NCBI RefSeq assembly: GCF_011193355.1
Contig: NZ_CP049780.1
Span: 4,229,085 to 4,293,084 of the forward strand
Direction of reading: 5' to 3'
DNA: 64,000 bases
Source: Streptomyces sp. JB150
GTDB taxonomy: Bacteria > Actinomycetota > Actinomycetes > Streptomycetales > Streptomycetaceae
Part shown: piece by piece, positions 47,453 to 56,297 of the stretch
Layout of the letters: each line of letters begins with the position of its first letter
How positions within the stretch are numbered: position 1 is the stretch's first letter
The notes under the pieces: model-generated
What the model was told of the DNA's origin: nothing
What the model saw: only the letters and a program-made list of their open reading frames with translations
The model's database searches: none
Position numbers and translations under genes: made by a program

Positions 47453-48268
47453 ATGGTGAGTGCCGGGGTTCTGCGGGAGCATCTGGTGGCGGCCGGGCTG
47501 GCCGGGCGGGTGGCCACGGGGCGGGAGCGGAGTCTGCGGAGCTACCGGCTGTTCGCGGCTCGGGATCCCCGCGTGCTGATCGGCGTCGATCCGGTGGGAG
47601 CCTGGCGCGTGCCGGATTTGGTGGGATTGATGGCTGAAAGCTGTGGCGTTTCTGGTGACATGAGGTGCGTTTCGGGTCCGGATTTGATCGATCCGGAGCT
47701 GACGCTCGCCGCCCTGGACGCCTTCGCGGAGCGGCTCGGGGCCGCGGCGCGGCGGCGGGCGCCGGTGCTCCTCGGGACCGGGCACCCGCACCGGCTGCTC
47801 GGCTTCTACGCCGACTTGGCGGACGCCCTCTCGGCGGCGGGATGTGCTGTCCTCACACCGGCGAAGGGTCGCTGTGTCGACATATTGACCCGGTTCGGTC
47901 TACGCACACACAACCTCGACTACGTACGAGGAGTCGCGCTCGTGCGGGAACCCGCCGCCCCGGGCCACGGTCGTGCGACCGGCGCACACACGCATTCCCC
48001 GCTCCCGATTCGTACCGCTCTGGCCGCCGCGGCCGAGGCCGGCGGACCCCTTCCGGAGCTGGTGATCGGGGACCACGGCTGGGTCTGCGGAGCAGGTCAG
48101 CTGGGGTTTGAGGCCATTGGGCTGGCTGACACCGACGACCCCGCGCTCTTCGTGGGGCAGGCCGAGGGGTGCGTGGCCGTCGTCGTTCCGGTTGATGACG
48201 CTGTGCGGTCTGCTTACTACCGGCCGCTTACCCGCTACGTACTCAATCGAGCGTGTCTGTCACAGTAG
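47453..48268 (+). CDS. Phosphatase-like conserved actinobacterial protein
   Basis: 271 residues from ATG 47453. Segments such as SLRSYRLFAARDPRVLIGVD, APVLLGTGHPHRLLGFYADL, AVLTPAKGRCVDILTRFG and ELVIGDHGWVCGAGQLGFEA are those of a streptomycete family labelled phosphatase; the alternation of strands with Gly/His/Asp loops suggests a Rossmann-like enzyme. I see no classical HAD or PP2C motif, so the activity is uncertain. No membrane span or signal peptide. It lies ahead of the small HTH gene and may be expressed with it. Confidence 0.72.
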   Translation: MVSAGVLREHLVAAGLAGRVATGRERSLRSYRLFAARDPRVLIGVDPVGAWRVPDLVGLMAESCGVSGDMRCVSGPDLIDPELTLAALDAFAERLGAAARRRAPVLLGTGHPHRLLGFYADLADALSAAGCAVLTPAKGRCVDILTRFGLRTHNLDYVRGVALVREPAAPGHGRATGAHTHSPLPIRTALAAAAEAGGPLPELVIGDHGWVCGAGQLGFEAIGLADTDDPALFVGQAEGCVAVVVPVDDAVRSAYYRPLTRYVLNRACLSQ

Positions 48269-48364
48269 GCCGCCGATGGGTGCACCTCTTCCCCACTTGC
48301 ATCACCCGCCCCTAGTCTGGGGAGTGAGCACGCAGCGACGAAGAGTCACCGGAAGGGGAAGCCG

Positions 48365-48607
48365 GTGGCCGTCGAGTGCGGAAGGTTCAGGTGTGTCATG
48401 GCAGCTGGCGAGAGGCCTCTGAGCGAGGTTCAGTTCCTTACCGTGGCGGAAGTGGCCGCGGTGATGCGAGTGTCGAAGATGACCGTGTACCGGCTGGTGC
48501 ACAGCGGTCATCTGCCCGCGATCCGGGTCGGGAGGTCCTTCCGGGTCCCGGAGAACGCGGTTCACGAGTACCTTCGCGACAGCTACGTGGGGGTGGAATC
48601 CGCCTGA
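48365..48607 (+). CDS. Small MerR/excisionase-like helix-turn-helix protein
   Basis: 80 residues from GTG 48365, which has GGAAGGGG seven bases upstream; ATG 48398 would give 69 residues and begins MAAGERPLSEVQFLTVAEVA, the part that looks conserved. The single domain is a winged HTH of the excisionase type: FLTVAEVAAVMRVSKMTVYR, LVHSGHLPAIRVGRSFRVPE. No partner integrase is nearby, so it is a chromosomal DNA-binding protein, not a phage remnant. It precedes the 32-residue basic protein gene, an arrangement I recall as conserved in Streptomyces. Confidence 0.85.
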   Translation: MAVECGRFRCVMAAGERPLSEVQFLTVAEVAAVMRVSKMTVYRLVHSGHLPAIRVGRSFRVPENAVHEYLRDSYVGVESA

Positions 48608-48762
48608 GACGACGGTCCGGGGTGATCACCACAGGGCATTTTCGATCTCCCCGGTCACCCCGATTACGACCTCAGCGCTCGGTTGGGTAGGCTAGCCCCT
48701 CGTAGGTCGTGTGGGCCCATGGCGCCCAAACACCGAGTGATGAGAAGTGAGCGAGGGTAGTC

Positions 48763-48861
48763 GTGGGCTCTGTTATCAAGAAGCGGCGCAAGCGGATGGC
48801 CAAGAAGAAGCACCGCAAGCTGCTCAAGCGCACGCGCGTTCAGCGTCGCAACAAGAAGTAA
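48763..48861 (+). CDS. Very small basic AURKAIP1/COX24-type protein (32 aa)
   Basis: GTG to TAA, 32 residues, almost half Lys/Arg: [20 protein letters not shown] then [12 protein letters not shown]. This is the short conserved actinobacterial protein related to the mitochondrial small-ribosomal-subunit factor AURKAIP1/COX24, so a ribosome-associated role is likely. The Shine-Dalgarno GAGGG sits 6 nt upstream and a strong terminator follows. It is easily missed because of its length. Confidence 0.9.
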   Translation: MGSVIKKRRKRMAKKKHRKLLKRTRVQRRNKK

Positions 48862-48899
48862 GGCGACGCGGCAAGCCGCAACGCGCGCACCGCGTTTCT

Positions 48900-48931
48900 G
48901 TGGCCCCCCACCGGGTTCGGTGGGGGGCCAC
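48900..48931 (+). terminator. Hairpin terminator after the 32-residue protein gene
   Basis: 13-bp perfect stem (48900-48912 and 48919-48931, GTGGCCCCCCACC and complement) with a GGGTTC loop. Confidence 0.82.
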
Positions 48932-49113
48932 CCGCGTTTCCCGGTGGGCCGCACGCGTTTCCCGCGCGTTTTCCGTCATGTCACGCGTCAGGCGGTCGTC
49001 ACAGGGCGGTGCCGACCCGCTAAGTTGGCCGCGAGAGGGGAACGCGGCAGGGTACGGGCGGGGACGCAGAGGACGTACGGCTGTACGACGTGGTACGAAG
49101 GAAGGCGCTGATC

Positions 49114-50217
49114 TTGGGCAAGGTCGTGCTCGTCACCGGAGTGGCCCGCCGGCTGGCCGGCCGGTTCGTACGGCGCATCCAGCGTGATCCGGAGGTGGAC
49201 CGCGTCGTCGCCGTGGACGCGGTGCCGCCCGAGCACCACCTGGGCGGGGCCGACTTCGTCCAGGCGGACATCCGGCAGCCCGGCATCGCCCGGGTGGTCG
49301 CGGAGTCCGGCGCCGACACGGTCGTGCACATGGACGTCACGGGCACCGCGCTGGGCGGCGGCAGCCGGGCCACGGTCAAGGAGACCAACGTCATCGGCAC
49401 CATGCAGCTGCTCGGCGCCTGCCAGAAGTCGCCGACGGTCCAGCGGCTGGTGGTGAAGTCCAGTACGAACGTGTACGGGTCGGCGCCGCGCGATCCGGCC
49501 GTTTTCAGCGAGACGACGCCGCCGAAGTCGCTGCCCAGCGGTGGCTTCGCCAAGGACGCGGTCGAGGTGGAGGGGTACGTCCGCGGGTTCGCCCGGCGGC
49601 GGCCGGACGTCGCCGTGTGCGTGCTGCGGTTCGCGAACATCCTCGGCCCGTGCGCCGACTCGCCGCTCGCCTCCTACTTCGCGCTGCCGGTGCTGCCGAC
49701 CGTGTTCGGCTACGACCCGCGGCTGCAGTTCGTGCACGAGGACGACGTGATCGAGGTGCTGCGGCTGGCCTCGCACGAGCCGGCCCGGGGCACCCTGAAC
49801 AGCGGCACCTTCAACATCGCCGGGGACGGTGTGGTGCTGCTGTCCCAGTGCTCGCGGCGGCTCGGGCGGCCCACGGTGCCGTTGCTGCTGCCCGCGGTGA
49901 CCTGGGCCGGGTCGCTGGTGCGGACCCTGGGCATGACGGACTTCTCGCCTGAGCAGATCCGGCTGCTCACCCACGGCCGGGTGGTGGACACCACCCAGAT
50001 GCGCGAGACGCTGGGCTTCGAGCCGAAGTACACCACCGCCGAGACCTTCGCGGAGTTCGCCCGCGGCCACGGCCCCGGGCTGCTGCCGCCGGAGGCGATG
50101 GCGGGCGCCGTCGACCGGCTGGCCGCCGCGCTGTTCGCCGAGCCGGGCGCGTCCCGCTCGCCGGGCCACGCGGCCGGCCACTCCCCGAGCCAGTCCCCGA
50201 CGCAGAGCGCCAACTGA
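49114..50217 (+). CDS. NAD-dependent epimerase/dehydratase family protein
   Basis: 367 residues from TTG 49114, which has AAGGAAGG nine bases upstream; GTG 49090 in the same frame lacks a ribosome site. Extended SDR pattern: GKVVLVTGVARRLAGRFVRR (nucleotide site, with a degenerate TGxxGxxG), VVHMDVTGTALGG, VVKSSTNVYGSAPRD, FAKDAVEVEGYV. The catalytic Tyr-x3-Lys is not clear (AKDAVEVEGY replaces it), so it may bind substrate without classical epimerase activity. It reads into the acyltransferase gene, 14 bases away, suggesting a lipid or envelope function for the pair. Confidence 0.85.
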   Translation: MGKVVLVTGVARRLAGRFVRRIQRDPEVDRVVAVDAVPPEHHLGGADFVQADIRQPGIARVVAESGADTVVHMDVTGTALGGGSRATVKETNVIGTMQLLGACQKSPTVQRLVVKSSTNVYGSAPRDPAVFSETTPPKSLPSGGFAKDAVEVEGYVRGFARRRPDVAVCVLRFANILGPCADSPLASYFALPVLPTVFGYDPRLQFVHEDDVIEVLRLASHEPARGTLNSGTFNIAGDGVVLLSQCSRRLGRPTVPLLLPAVTWAGSLVRTLGMTDFSPEQIRLLTHGRVVDTTQMRETLGFEPKYTTAETFAEFARGHGPGLLPPEAMAGAVDRLAAALFAEPGASRSPGHAAGHSPSQSPTQSAN

Positions 50218-50231
50218 GGAGCGCAGCAACG

Positions 50232-51326
50232 ATGGCGGATGCCAAGGTCATTCCCTTCGACGACGACCGGTCCCGCGGGGGCGCCGCACAGCGGCCGTCA
50301 CGACGGCGGAGCACGGCCGGCCAGCGCGGTGGGGGCGGGGAGCAGGCGCGGGCGCGTGAGGCCGGCCGCGAGGCGGGTCGGGAGGCCGGTCAGGTGGGTG
50401 ACGTCCAGCCGCTGCCCACGCGTGCCGCGGCGCCGCAGGACGCCCCCGTGAGCGGCGCGCAGGAGCCGCCGCGGCCGGGGGACGCCGGGTCCCTGGAGCG
50501 GCGGATCGCGGGCGGGCTGGCGTTCCTGCGCCGCCGCCTCACCGGGGACTACGAGGTCGACGACTTCGGTTACGACGAGGAGCTGACCGACCAGGTCCTG
50601 ATGTCGCTGCTGCGGCCGGTGTACGAGAAGTACTTCCGGGTCGAGGTGAAGGGCGTCGAGAACATTCCGGCGGAGGGCGGGGCGCTGATCGTCGCCAACC
50701 ACTCCGGGACGCTGCCGCTGGACGGCCTGATGATGCAGGTCGCGGTGCACGACCACCACCCGGCCGGCCGGCATCTGCGGCTGCTCGCCGCGGACCTGGT
50801 GTTCGTGCTGCCGGTGGTCAACGAGCTGGCCCGCAAGCTGGGGCACACCCTGGCGTGCGCGGAGGACGCCGAGCGGCTGCTGTCGCAGGGCGAGCTGGTC
50901 GGGGTGATGCCGGAGGGCTTCAAGGGCATCGGGAAGCCGTTCGGCGAGCGCTACAAGCTCCAGCGGTTCGGCCGGGGCGGTTTCGTCTCCACGGCGCTGC
51001 GGCAGGGCGCCCCGATCATCCCCTGCTCGATCGTCGGGGCGGAGGAGATCTACCCGATGATCGGCAACGCGAAGACGCTGGCGCGGCTGCTGGGCTTCCC
51101 GTACTTCCCGATCACGCCGACCTTCCCGTGGCTGGGCCCGCTGGGCGCGATCCCGCTGCCGACGAAGTGGACGATCCAGTTCGGCGAGCCGATCCCGACG
51201 GACGGCTATCCGCCGGAGGCGGCGGAGGATCCGATGCTGATGTTCAACCTGACGGACCAGGTGCGCGAGCAGATCCAGCACACGCTGTACAAGCTGCTGG
51301 TGCAGCGGCGGTCGGTCTTCTTCTGA
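50232..51326 (+). CDS. Lysophospholipid acyltransferase (PlsC-like) family protein
   Basis: 364 residues. Residues 1-95 are a disordered Arg/Gly/Ala-rich extension; the acyltransferase domain has block I ALIVANHSGTLPLDGLMMQV (HX4D catalytic pair), block III GVMPEGFKGIGKPFGERYKL, and block IV APIIPCSIVGAEEIYPMIGN. It probably transfers fatty acyl groups to glycerol-phosphate or a related acceptor at the inner membrane face. ATG has GAGGAGCGCAGC upstream. It follows the epimerase-like gene closely. Confidence 0.92.
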   Translation: MADAKVIPFDDDRSRGGAAQRPSRRRSTAGQRGGGGEQARAREAGREAGREAGQVGDVQPLPTRAAAPQDAPVSGAQEPPRPGDAGSLERRIAGGLAFLRRRLTGDYEVDDFGYDEELTDQVLMSLLRPVYEKYFRVEVKGVENIPAEGGALIVANHSGTLPLDGLMMQVAVHDHHPAGRHLRLLAADLVFVLPVVNELARKLGHTLACAEDAERLLSQGELVGVMPEGFKGIGKPFGERYKLQRFGRGGFVSTALRQGAPIIPCSIVGAEEIYPMIGNAKTLARLLGFPYFPITPTFPWLGPLGAIPLPTKWTIQFGEPIPTDGYPPEAAEDPMLMFNLTDQVREQIQHTLYKLLVQRRSVFF

Positions 51327-51348
51327 GCCGCCCGCCGGGCCGTGGCGG

Positions 51349-51395
51349 TACGACGACGGGGGCGCCCTGGTGGAAGGGGCGCCCCCGTCGTCGTA
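51349..51395. terminator. Bidirectional terminator between acyltransferase gene and rsbN
   Basis: 19-bp stem, arms 51349-51367 and 51377-51395, 9-nt loop, between convergent genes. Confidence 0.85.
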
Positions 51396-51413
51396 CGGCT
51401 TCTCGGGCCGCTG

Positions 51414-52634
51414 TTACTCCGCGTCCTCCGCCTCGATTCCCAGGCCGGGCAGCAGGCCGGGGAGGAGGGGCGGGACCGTGACGTCGGGCTCGGGGGCCGG
51501 CGCCCTGGTCTCGGACGGGGAGGTCGTGCCGGGGGTCTCCGGCGGGTCGAGGAGGCCGCCGGTGTTGCCGCCGAGCAGGCCGTCGCCGTCCTTGCCGGAG
51601 TCGGCCGACTGGCTGGGCCGTCCGGCGCTGCCGGACTGGCCGGTGTCGGCGCTGCCGCTGCCGGTGCTGGGCACCGAGGAGTGACCGGTGCCGGAGGATC
51701 CGGTGGACTCGTCGGTGTCCGGGCCCTGCTGCCCGCCGCTCGTGGGGCCGCCCTGTACGGGGGGCTGGGGGAGCAGGGACTGCAGCGGGGCGACCTCTTG
51801 GTCTATGGCGTCGAAGACCGACGACACCTGCTCGCTGACATCGCCCAGCTGGAGCGGCAGCCGTTCGCGCAGGGCGCCCCAGGCCTCGCGGTGCGAGCGG
51901 GAGAACGCGGACAGCGCCTGGATGGGGGCCAGCGAGTCGGGGTCGCGCTGGAAGGCCGCGCTGAGCAGCCGGTGGCCCTCGGAGGCGTCGTGGCGCATCC
52001 CGGACAGGGCGCGGCGGATTTCGCCGAGGGACTCGTGGTCGAGGTGGCCGCCGCGGCCGCGCTCCAGCAGCCGGCGGGCCTCGCTCAGGCGGGTGGATGC
52101 CTGGTCGAGATACATCCGGCCGCGCTCGTCGTCCTCGTCGGCCAGGCCCAGTTTGAAGTCCTCGATGCCCCGTTTGAGGCCGTAGAGCGAGTCACCGGGC
52201 AGGGCGTCCGAGCTCGCAGCGGCGACTCCGCCGAAGGCCCCGGCGGCGACCCCGACACTGAGGCCGCCGGCGGTGAGGCCCTTGGCCAGCCGGGTGCGCG
52301 GCCGGAACTTCCCCAGTGACGTCGCCCGGTGTGCGCCCCGGGTGCGGCGCTGTTCGGGGACCGATGGGTCCGCCTCGCCGCCCTCCTGCAGCATGGCCTC
52401 CATCGCGGCCACCAACTGGGCCCGCTGGACGACCTTCACCTCGGGGTCCAGCTCCGGTTTGGGCAGCTCGCCGAGACTGGTCGCGAGGGCCAGCAGGTGG
52501 CTCTGTCCGGTCGGCTCCGAGGCATCCGGTGCCGATGCCTCGGGCCGCTCGTCCGCCGTGTCCCGGTCGGACTGCTCCTCCAGAGCCTGGGCGAAGGCGT
52601 TCGCCCGCCGGTGCGCCGATACGTTCGCGATCAC
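51414..52634 (-). CDS. rsbN: RsbN-type membrane anti-sigma factor of BldN
   Basis: 406 residues from GTG 52634, which has GAGGAGGT seven bases upstream. The cytoplasmic N-terminal region binds the sigma factor in the known system (IANVSAHRRANAFAQALEEQ, ALATSLGELPKPELDPEVK). One membrane segment lies near 122-145 (LTAGGLSVGVAAGAFGGVAA). The extracellular DUF5667 helical domain runs to ~270 (DSLYGLKRGIEDFKLGLADE), followed by a Ser/Gly/Pro-rich tail. Position directly downstream of bldN on the same strand supports the assignment. In S. venezuelae RsbN restrains BldN and so delays aerial growth. Confidence 0.9.
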   Translation of the reverse strand: MIANVSAHRRANAFAQALEEQSDRDTADERPEASAPDASEPTGQSHLLALATSLGELPKPELDPEVKVVQRAQLVAAMEAMLQEGGEADPSVPEQRRTRGAHRATSLGKFRPRTRLAKGLTAGGLSVGVAAGAFGGVAAASSDALPGDSLYGLKRGIEDFKLGLADEDDERGRMYLDQASTRLSEARRLLERGRGGHLDHESLGEIRRALSGMRHDASEGHRLLSAAFQRDPDSLAPIQALSAFSRSHREAWGALRERLPLQLGDVSEQVSSVFDAIDQEVAPLQSLLPQPPVQGGPTSGGQQGPDTDESTGSSGTGHSSVPSTGSGSADTGQSGSAGRPSQSADSGKDGDGLLGGNTGGLLDPPETPGTTSPSETRAPAPEPDVTVPPLLPGLLPGLGIEAEDAE

Positions 52635-52906
52635 TGGCGGCACCTCCTCTCGTCATGACGGTCGACTCCCCAGGGGGTCCTGAGGGTTGCACACCCCGGC
52701 CGCGTCCACACGAACGAGCGATCGGATACGGCCGGGGAGTGACCACAGGGAGCCTGCATCCCGCACAACGAGCGGCGCGGTGCTTCGGTTACGGACGGCG
52801 GACGAGCGGACCGCGAAGTCAACGTGCCTTCACGGGCGGTGTGTTGAGGGCAGCGGAGAGTGCGCGCGGGCCGGGTGCCGGGCGGGGCGGGCCGTGGGTG
52901 GCGCGT

Positions 52907-53677
52907 TCAGCGGGCGTCGTCCGGGAGGAGCCGGGCGAGGGTGCGGACGGCGCGGTACTGGAGGGTCTTGATGGCGCCCTCGTTCTTGCCCATGACACGG
53001 GCGGTCTCGGCGACCGAGAGGCCCTGGAGGAAGCGGAGCGTCACGCACTCCTGCTGCTGGGGGTTGAGCCGCCGTACGGCGTCGAGCAGGGCGGCGTTGG
53101 AGAGGGACTCGAGGACGGACTCCTCGGGGGAGCGCTCGACCTCGTTGGCGTCGAGCATCTCGCCGGTGGTCACTTCGAGGCGGAAACGGCTCGACTTGAA
53201 GTGGTCGGCGACCAGGTTGCGGGCGATCGTGACCAGCCAGGCGCCGAAGTCGCGGCCCTGCCAGGTGAACGTGCCGATGCGGCGCAGGGCCCGCAGAAAG
53301 GTCTCGCTGGTCAGGTCCTCGGCGGTGGCCTTGCCTCCCACGCGGTAGTAGATGTACCGGTACACCGTGTCGCTGTACTGGTCGTAGAGGCGGCCGAAGG
53401 CTTCGGCCTCGCCGGCCTGGGCGCGCTCCACGAGGTCCATCATCCGGGCGCTGTCGCTGTCGGCGGCCGGCCGGCGCGCGGCGGGGGCGCCGGTGGCGCG
53501 TCCTCGTCTGCCGACCGCGGCGCCGCCGTCGGCCAGTGCGTAGCACGGGCCCGCGGGCGCGGCGGAGGCGAAGGCGGGGACGGCGTACGCGGTGGGGACG
53601 AAGTCGCGCAACAGTCGGAGGACCGTTGCGCGCAGCGTAGCCAGGCCCGAGGCGTCAACCCCGACGTGTGGGTACAC
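52907..53677 (-). CDS. bldN: Developmental ECF sigma factor BldN with pro-sequence
   Basis: 256 residues from GTG 53677 (VYPHVGVDASG). The first ~80 residues form a pro-sequence not found in ordinary ECF factors; removal by proteolysis is known for BldN. Sigma region 2 is MMDLVERAQAGEAEAFGRLY, IYYRVGGKATAEDLTSETFL; region 4 is RRLNPQQQECVTLRFLQGLS, VAETARVMGKNEGAIKTLQY. BldN directs chaplin and rodlin genes for aerial hyphae. rsbN lies 272 bases downstream on the same strand. Confidence 0.94.
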   Translation of the reverse strand: MYPHVGVDASGLATLRATVLRLLRDFVPTAYAVPAFASAAPAGPCYALADGGAAVGRRGRATGAPAARRPAADSDSARMMDLVERAQAGEAEAFGRLYDQYSDTVYRYIYYRVGGKATAEDLTSETFLRALRRIGTFTWQGRDFGAWLVTIARNLVADHFKSSRFRLEVTTGEMLDANEVERSPEESVLESLSNAALLDAVRRLNPQQQECVTLRFLQGLSVAETARVMGKNEGAIKTLQYRAVRTLARLLPDDAR

Positions 53678-54023
53678 GAGACTCCCAGAGGCAGAGCTTC
53701 CATCACGTGCAGTGCGGGACCTTTCACCCGTCGTAGCGACGGAGGGGTACCGGTTTGCGTCTGAGGAGAATAACGCTTCGTACAGGCGCTGCTACACCCA
53801 GTTGCTCAAATCATCGATTACGTCGCTTCTGTAACCGATTGACGCCCCATCGAGTTGCGCATAGTGACAACTTGTTGATCGGAAAGGTTCGGCTTCCGAG
53901 TGGGTCCGAGACGTGTTGTGGCCGGGTGCGGTAAGGAGGGACTGGCCGGGCGTCCGGGTGGGTACGACTGGTGGATTGGCCGCACGCCGCGGCGTGTCGG
54001 CCCGGCGTGACGCGCCCGGACCG
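53678..54023. other. 346-bp intergenic region upstream of bldN
   Basis: Holds the bldN promoter on the minus strand. Bases 53770-53890 are A/T-richer than average (TTGTTGATCGG, ATAGTGACAAC), as expected for a regulated promoter. A BldD site is expected from the known biology, but I could not identify a sequence that matches its consensus convincingly. No gene is seen; the 3' end of the downstream HAD gene also points here. Confidence 0.5.
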
Positions 54024-54941
54024 CTAGCGGCGGCGGCGGTGCAGGGCGATGGCCGCGGCCGTGCCGCCGGCGACCGCGCCGACGCCCGCCGCGGCGGGGA
54101 TGCCGACCTTCGCGGCCTTGCGGCCGGTGCGGTAGTCGCGCAGGCGCCAGTCCATGCGGCGGGCGTGTTTGCGCAGCTTGCTGTCGGGGTTGATCGCGTA
54201 CGGGTGGCCGACCAGCGACAGCATGGGGATGTCGTTGTGCGAGTCGGAGTACGCGGCGCAGCGGGACAGGTCCAGTCCCTCCGCGGCGGCCAGGGCGCGG
54301 ACCGCCTCGGCCTTGGCGGGGCCGTGCAGGGGCTCGCCGACGAGCTTGCCGGTGTAGACGCCGTCGACGGACTCGGCGACCGTGCCGAGCGCGCCGGTCA
54401 GGCCCAGGCGGCGGGCGATGACCTGCGCGATCTCCACGGGGGCGGCCGTCACCAGCCAGACCCGCTGGCCCGCGTCCAGGTGGGCCTGGGCGAGCGCGCG
54501 GGTGCCCGGCCAGATCCGCTCGGCCATGTACTCGTCGTAGATCTCCTCGCCGATGGAGCTGAGTTCGGCGACGCGGTGGCCCTTGACGATGGACAGCGCC
54601 GAGTCCCGGGCGTCCTGCATGTGCTCGGGGTCTTCGACGCCCGCGAGCCGGAACCAGGCCTGCTGCCAGGCGAACCGGGCCAGGTCGCGGGTCTCGAAGA
54701 ACTTGCGCTTGTACAGGCCCCGCCCGAAGTGGAACAGGGCGGCGCCCTGCATGACCGTGTTGTCCAGGTCGAAGAAGGCGGCGGCCTGCTCGTCGCCGGG
54801 CACCGGGAAGGGGGGTTCCGCGCCGGAGACCCCGGTGGCCCCGGCGGACTTGCGCGCGGCCTCAGCCGAGGCCTCGCCTGCCAACACGCTGCGCGCCGTG
54901 GCGGAGCGCCTACGGCCCGTGAGCCATCCGAGAGCGGCCAT
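54024..54941 (-). CDS. HAD-IB family phosphatase (SerB-like)
   Basis: 305 residues from ATG 54941; TATGCT lies 6 nt upstream, so leaderless translation is likely and the longer frame can be discarded. A ~55-residue Ala/Gly extension precedes motif I AAFFDLDNTVMQGAALFHFG; motif II VWLVTAAPVEIAQVIARRLG; motif III/IV AAYSDSHNDIPMLSLVGHPY with IDPD-type NPDSKLRKHAR. The C-terminus has a hydrophobic segment (IPAAAGVGAVAGGTAAAIAL) and a basic end, probably a membrane anchor. It resembles CicA/SerB-type phosphatases; substrate unknown. Confidence 0.88.
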   Translation of the reverse strand: MAALGWLTGRRRSATARSVLAGEASAEAARKSAGATGVSGAEPPFPVPGDEQAAAFFDLDNTVMQGAALFHFGRGLYKRKFFETRDLARFAWQQAWFRLAGVEDPEHMQDARDSALSIVKGHRVAELSSIGEEIYDEYMAERIWPGTRALAQAHLDAGQRVWLVTAAPVEIAQVIARRLGLTGALGTVAESVDGVYTGKLVGEPLHGPAKAEAVRALAAAEGLDLSRCAAYSDSHNDIPMLSLVGHPYAINPDSKLRKHARRMDWRLRDYRTGRKAAKVGIPAAAGVGAVAGGTAAAIALHRRRR

Positions 54942-55067
54942 GGCGTGAGCATAGCCATTTTGTTCGGAGGTTCCGTTCGCCGTGAGGGCGGAGGCGGTGA
55001 ACACCGGGCTGCCGGACCGTCGAGGAAGGGCTGAAGCGCGGGCCCGCGGCGCGGGAGAATGGCCGGT

Positions 55068-55346
55068 ATGAGTCCCATCTTCCGGCGGCGGGGCGCGGTC
55101 GCTCCCCGGGACCGTCTCGTCACCCTCATCCGCAAGCCCGGCTGCCACCTGTGTGATGACGCACAGATCGTCATCGAGAAGGTGTGCGCGGAACTGGGCG
55201 TGCCCTGGGAGCAGAAGGACATCACCCAGGACGCTGACCTGCACGATCGCTACTGGGAGCAGATCCCGGTCGTGCTGGTCGACGGGGAGCAGCACACCTT
55301 CTGGCGAGTCGATGAGGAGCGGCTTCGCAAGGCCCTCACGGCTTAG
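55068..55346 (+). CDS. Glutaredoxin-family thiol protein
   Basis: 92 residues from ATG 55068, 7 nt after GAGAAT, so probably leaderless (an ATG at 55059 overlaps that hexamer). The redox motif CHLC sits in LVTLIRKPGCHLCDDAQIVI and the cis-Pro in WEQIPVVLVDG, both as in the DUF836 glutaredoxin-like family. It lies immediately upstream of the redox-sensing rex-hem operon, which may be more than chance. Confidence 0.88.
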   Translation: MSPIFRRRGAVAPRDRLVTLIRKPGCHLCDDAQIVIEKVCAELGVPWEQKDITQDADLHDRYWEQIPVVLVDGEQHTFWRVDEERLRKALTA

Positions 55347-55441
55347 GATCCATGGCTGTCGTGGTCTCGGGGGCGTGGATCGTGAGGAAGGAAATCGGTC
55401 GTGACCCCCGTCACGTTGGCCGGGCAAATCGGACACTATCT

Positions 55442-55459
55442 TTGTGCACGCGTTCACAA
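55442..55459 (+). promoter_or_regulatory. Rex operator (ROP) upstream of rex
   Basis: TTGTGCACGCGTTCACAA matches the Rex operator TTGTG-N6/8-CACAA with near-perfect symmetry. TATCTT just before it (55437-55442) is a plausible -10, so Rex bound here would block its own operon. Located 77 bases upstream of the rex GTG. Confidence 0.9.
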
Positions 55460-55535
55460 AGACATAGCCTGCTGTCGACGGGGCGGTCTGGGGACGTATG
55501 ACCGCCTACAGCCCCGCTCTACCCGCAGGAGCACC

Positions 55536-56297
55536 GTGGCAACTGGCCGAACTCACCGACCGGCGACCCGTAGCCGAGGGATTCCCGAGGCCACCGTCGC
55601 CCGGCTTCCGCTGTACCTCCGCGCCCTGACCGCGCTCTCCGAGCGCTCGGTGCCGACGGTCTCCTCCGAGGAGCTGGCGGCCGCGGCGGGAGTCAACTCC
55701 GCGAAGCTGCGCAAGGACTTCTCGTACCTGGGCTCCTACGGGACGCGTGGCGTGGGCTACGACGTCGAGTATCTCGTGTACCAGATCTCCCGCGAACTGG
55801 GGCTCACCCAGGACTGGCCGGTCGTGATCGTCGGTATCGGCAACCTCGGCGCCGCCCTCGCCAACTACGGCGGCTTCGCCTCCCGCGGCTTCCGGGTCGC
55901 CGCGCTGATCGACGCCGACCCGAACATGGCGGGCAAGCCCGTCGCCGGCATCCCGGTGCAGCACACCGACGACCTGGAGAAGATCATCCAGGACAACGGT
56001 GTGTCGATCGGTGTCATCGCCACCCCCGCCGGCGCCGCCCAGCAGGTCTGCGACCGGCTCGTGGCCGCCGGGGTCACCTCCATCCTGAACTTCGCGCCGA
56101 CCGTGCTGTCCGTCCCGGACGGCGTCGACGTGCGCAAGGTCGACCTGTCGATCGAACTCCAGATCCTCGCCTTCCACGAGCAGCGCAAGGCCGGCGAGGA
56201 GGCCGCGGCCGAGTCCGCCGTACCGGCCGCCGCCCAGCGCGGCGACTCCGCCGACCAGGGACCCGACGGGGACATGCCCGCCGTGATGCCGGCATGA
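55536..56297 (+). CDS. rex: Redox-sensing transcriptional repressor Rex
   Basis: Senses the NADH/NAD+ ratio and represses respiratory and haem genes when NADH is low. 253 residues from GTG 55536, with AGGAG upstream. Winged helix at ~18-85: ATVARLPLYLRALTALSERS, SSEELAAAAGVNSAKLRKDF, SYLGSYGTRGVGYDVEYL. The Rossmann NADH domain starts VVIVGIGNLGAALANYGGF near 93 and includes VIATPAGAAQQVCDRLVAAG. The stop overlaps the hemA start (ATGA), and the operator lies upstream. Confidence 0.97.
   Translation: MATGRTHRPATRSRGIPEATVARLPLYLRALTALSERSVPTVSSEELAAAAGVNSAKLRKDFSYLGSYGTRGVGYDVEYLVYQISRELGLTQDWPVVIVGIGNLGAALANYGGFASRGFRVAALIDADPNMAGKPVAGIPVQHTDDLEKIIQDNGVSIGVIATPAGAAQQVCDRLVAAGVTSILNFAPTVLSVPDGVDVRKVDLSIELQILAFHEQRKAGEEAAAESAVPAAAQRGDSADQGPDGDMPAVMPA

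Noticed and set aside
48365..48607. Phage or integrative-element excisionase
   Set aside because: The HTH type fits, but there is no integrase, attachment site or tRNA junction, and the gene sits in a conserved core cluster.
53770..53890. BldD binding site upstream of bldN
   Set aside because: Expected from known biology, but no sequence matched the consensus well enough to place it.
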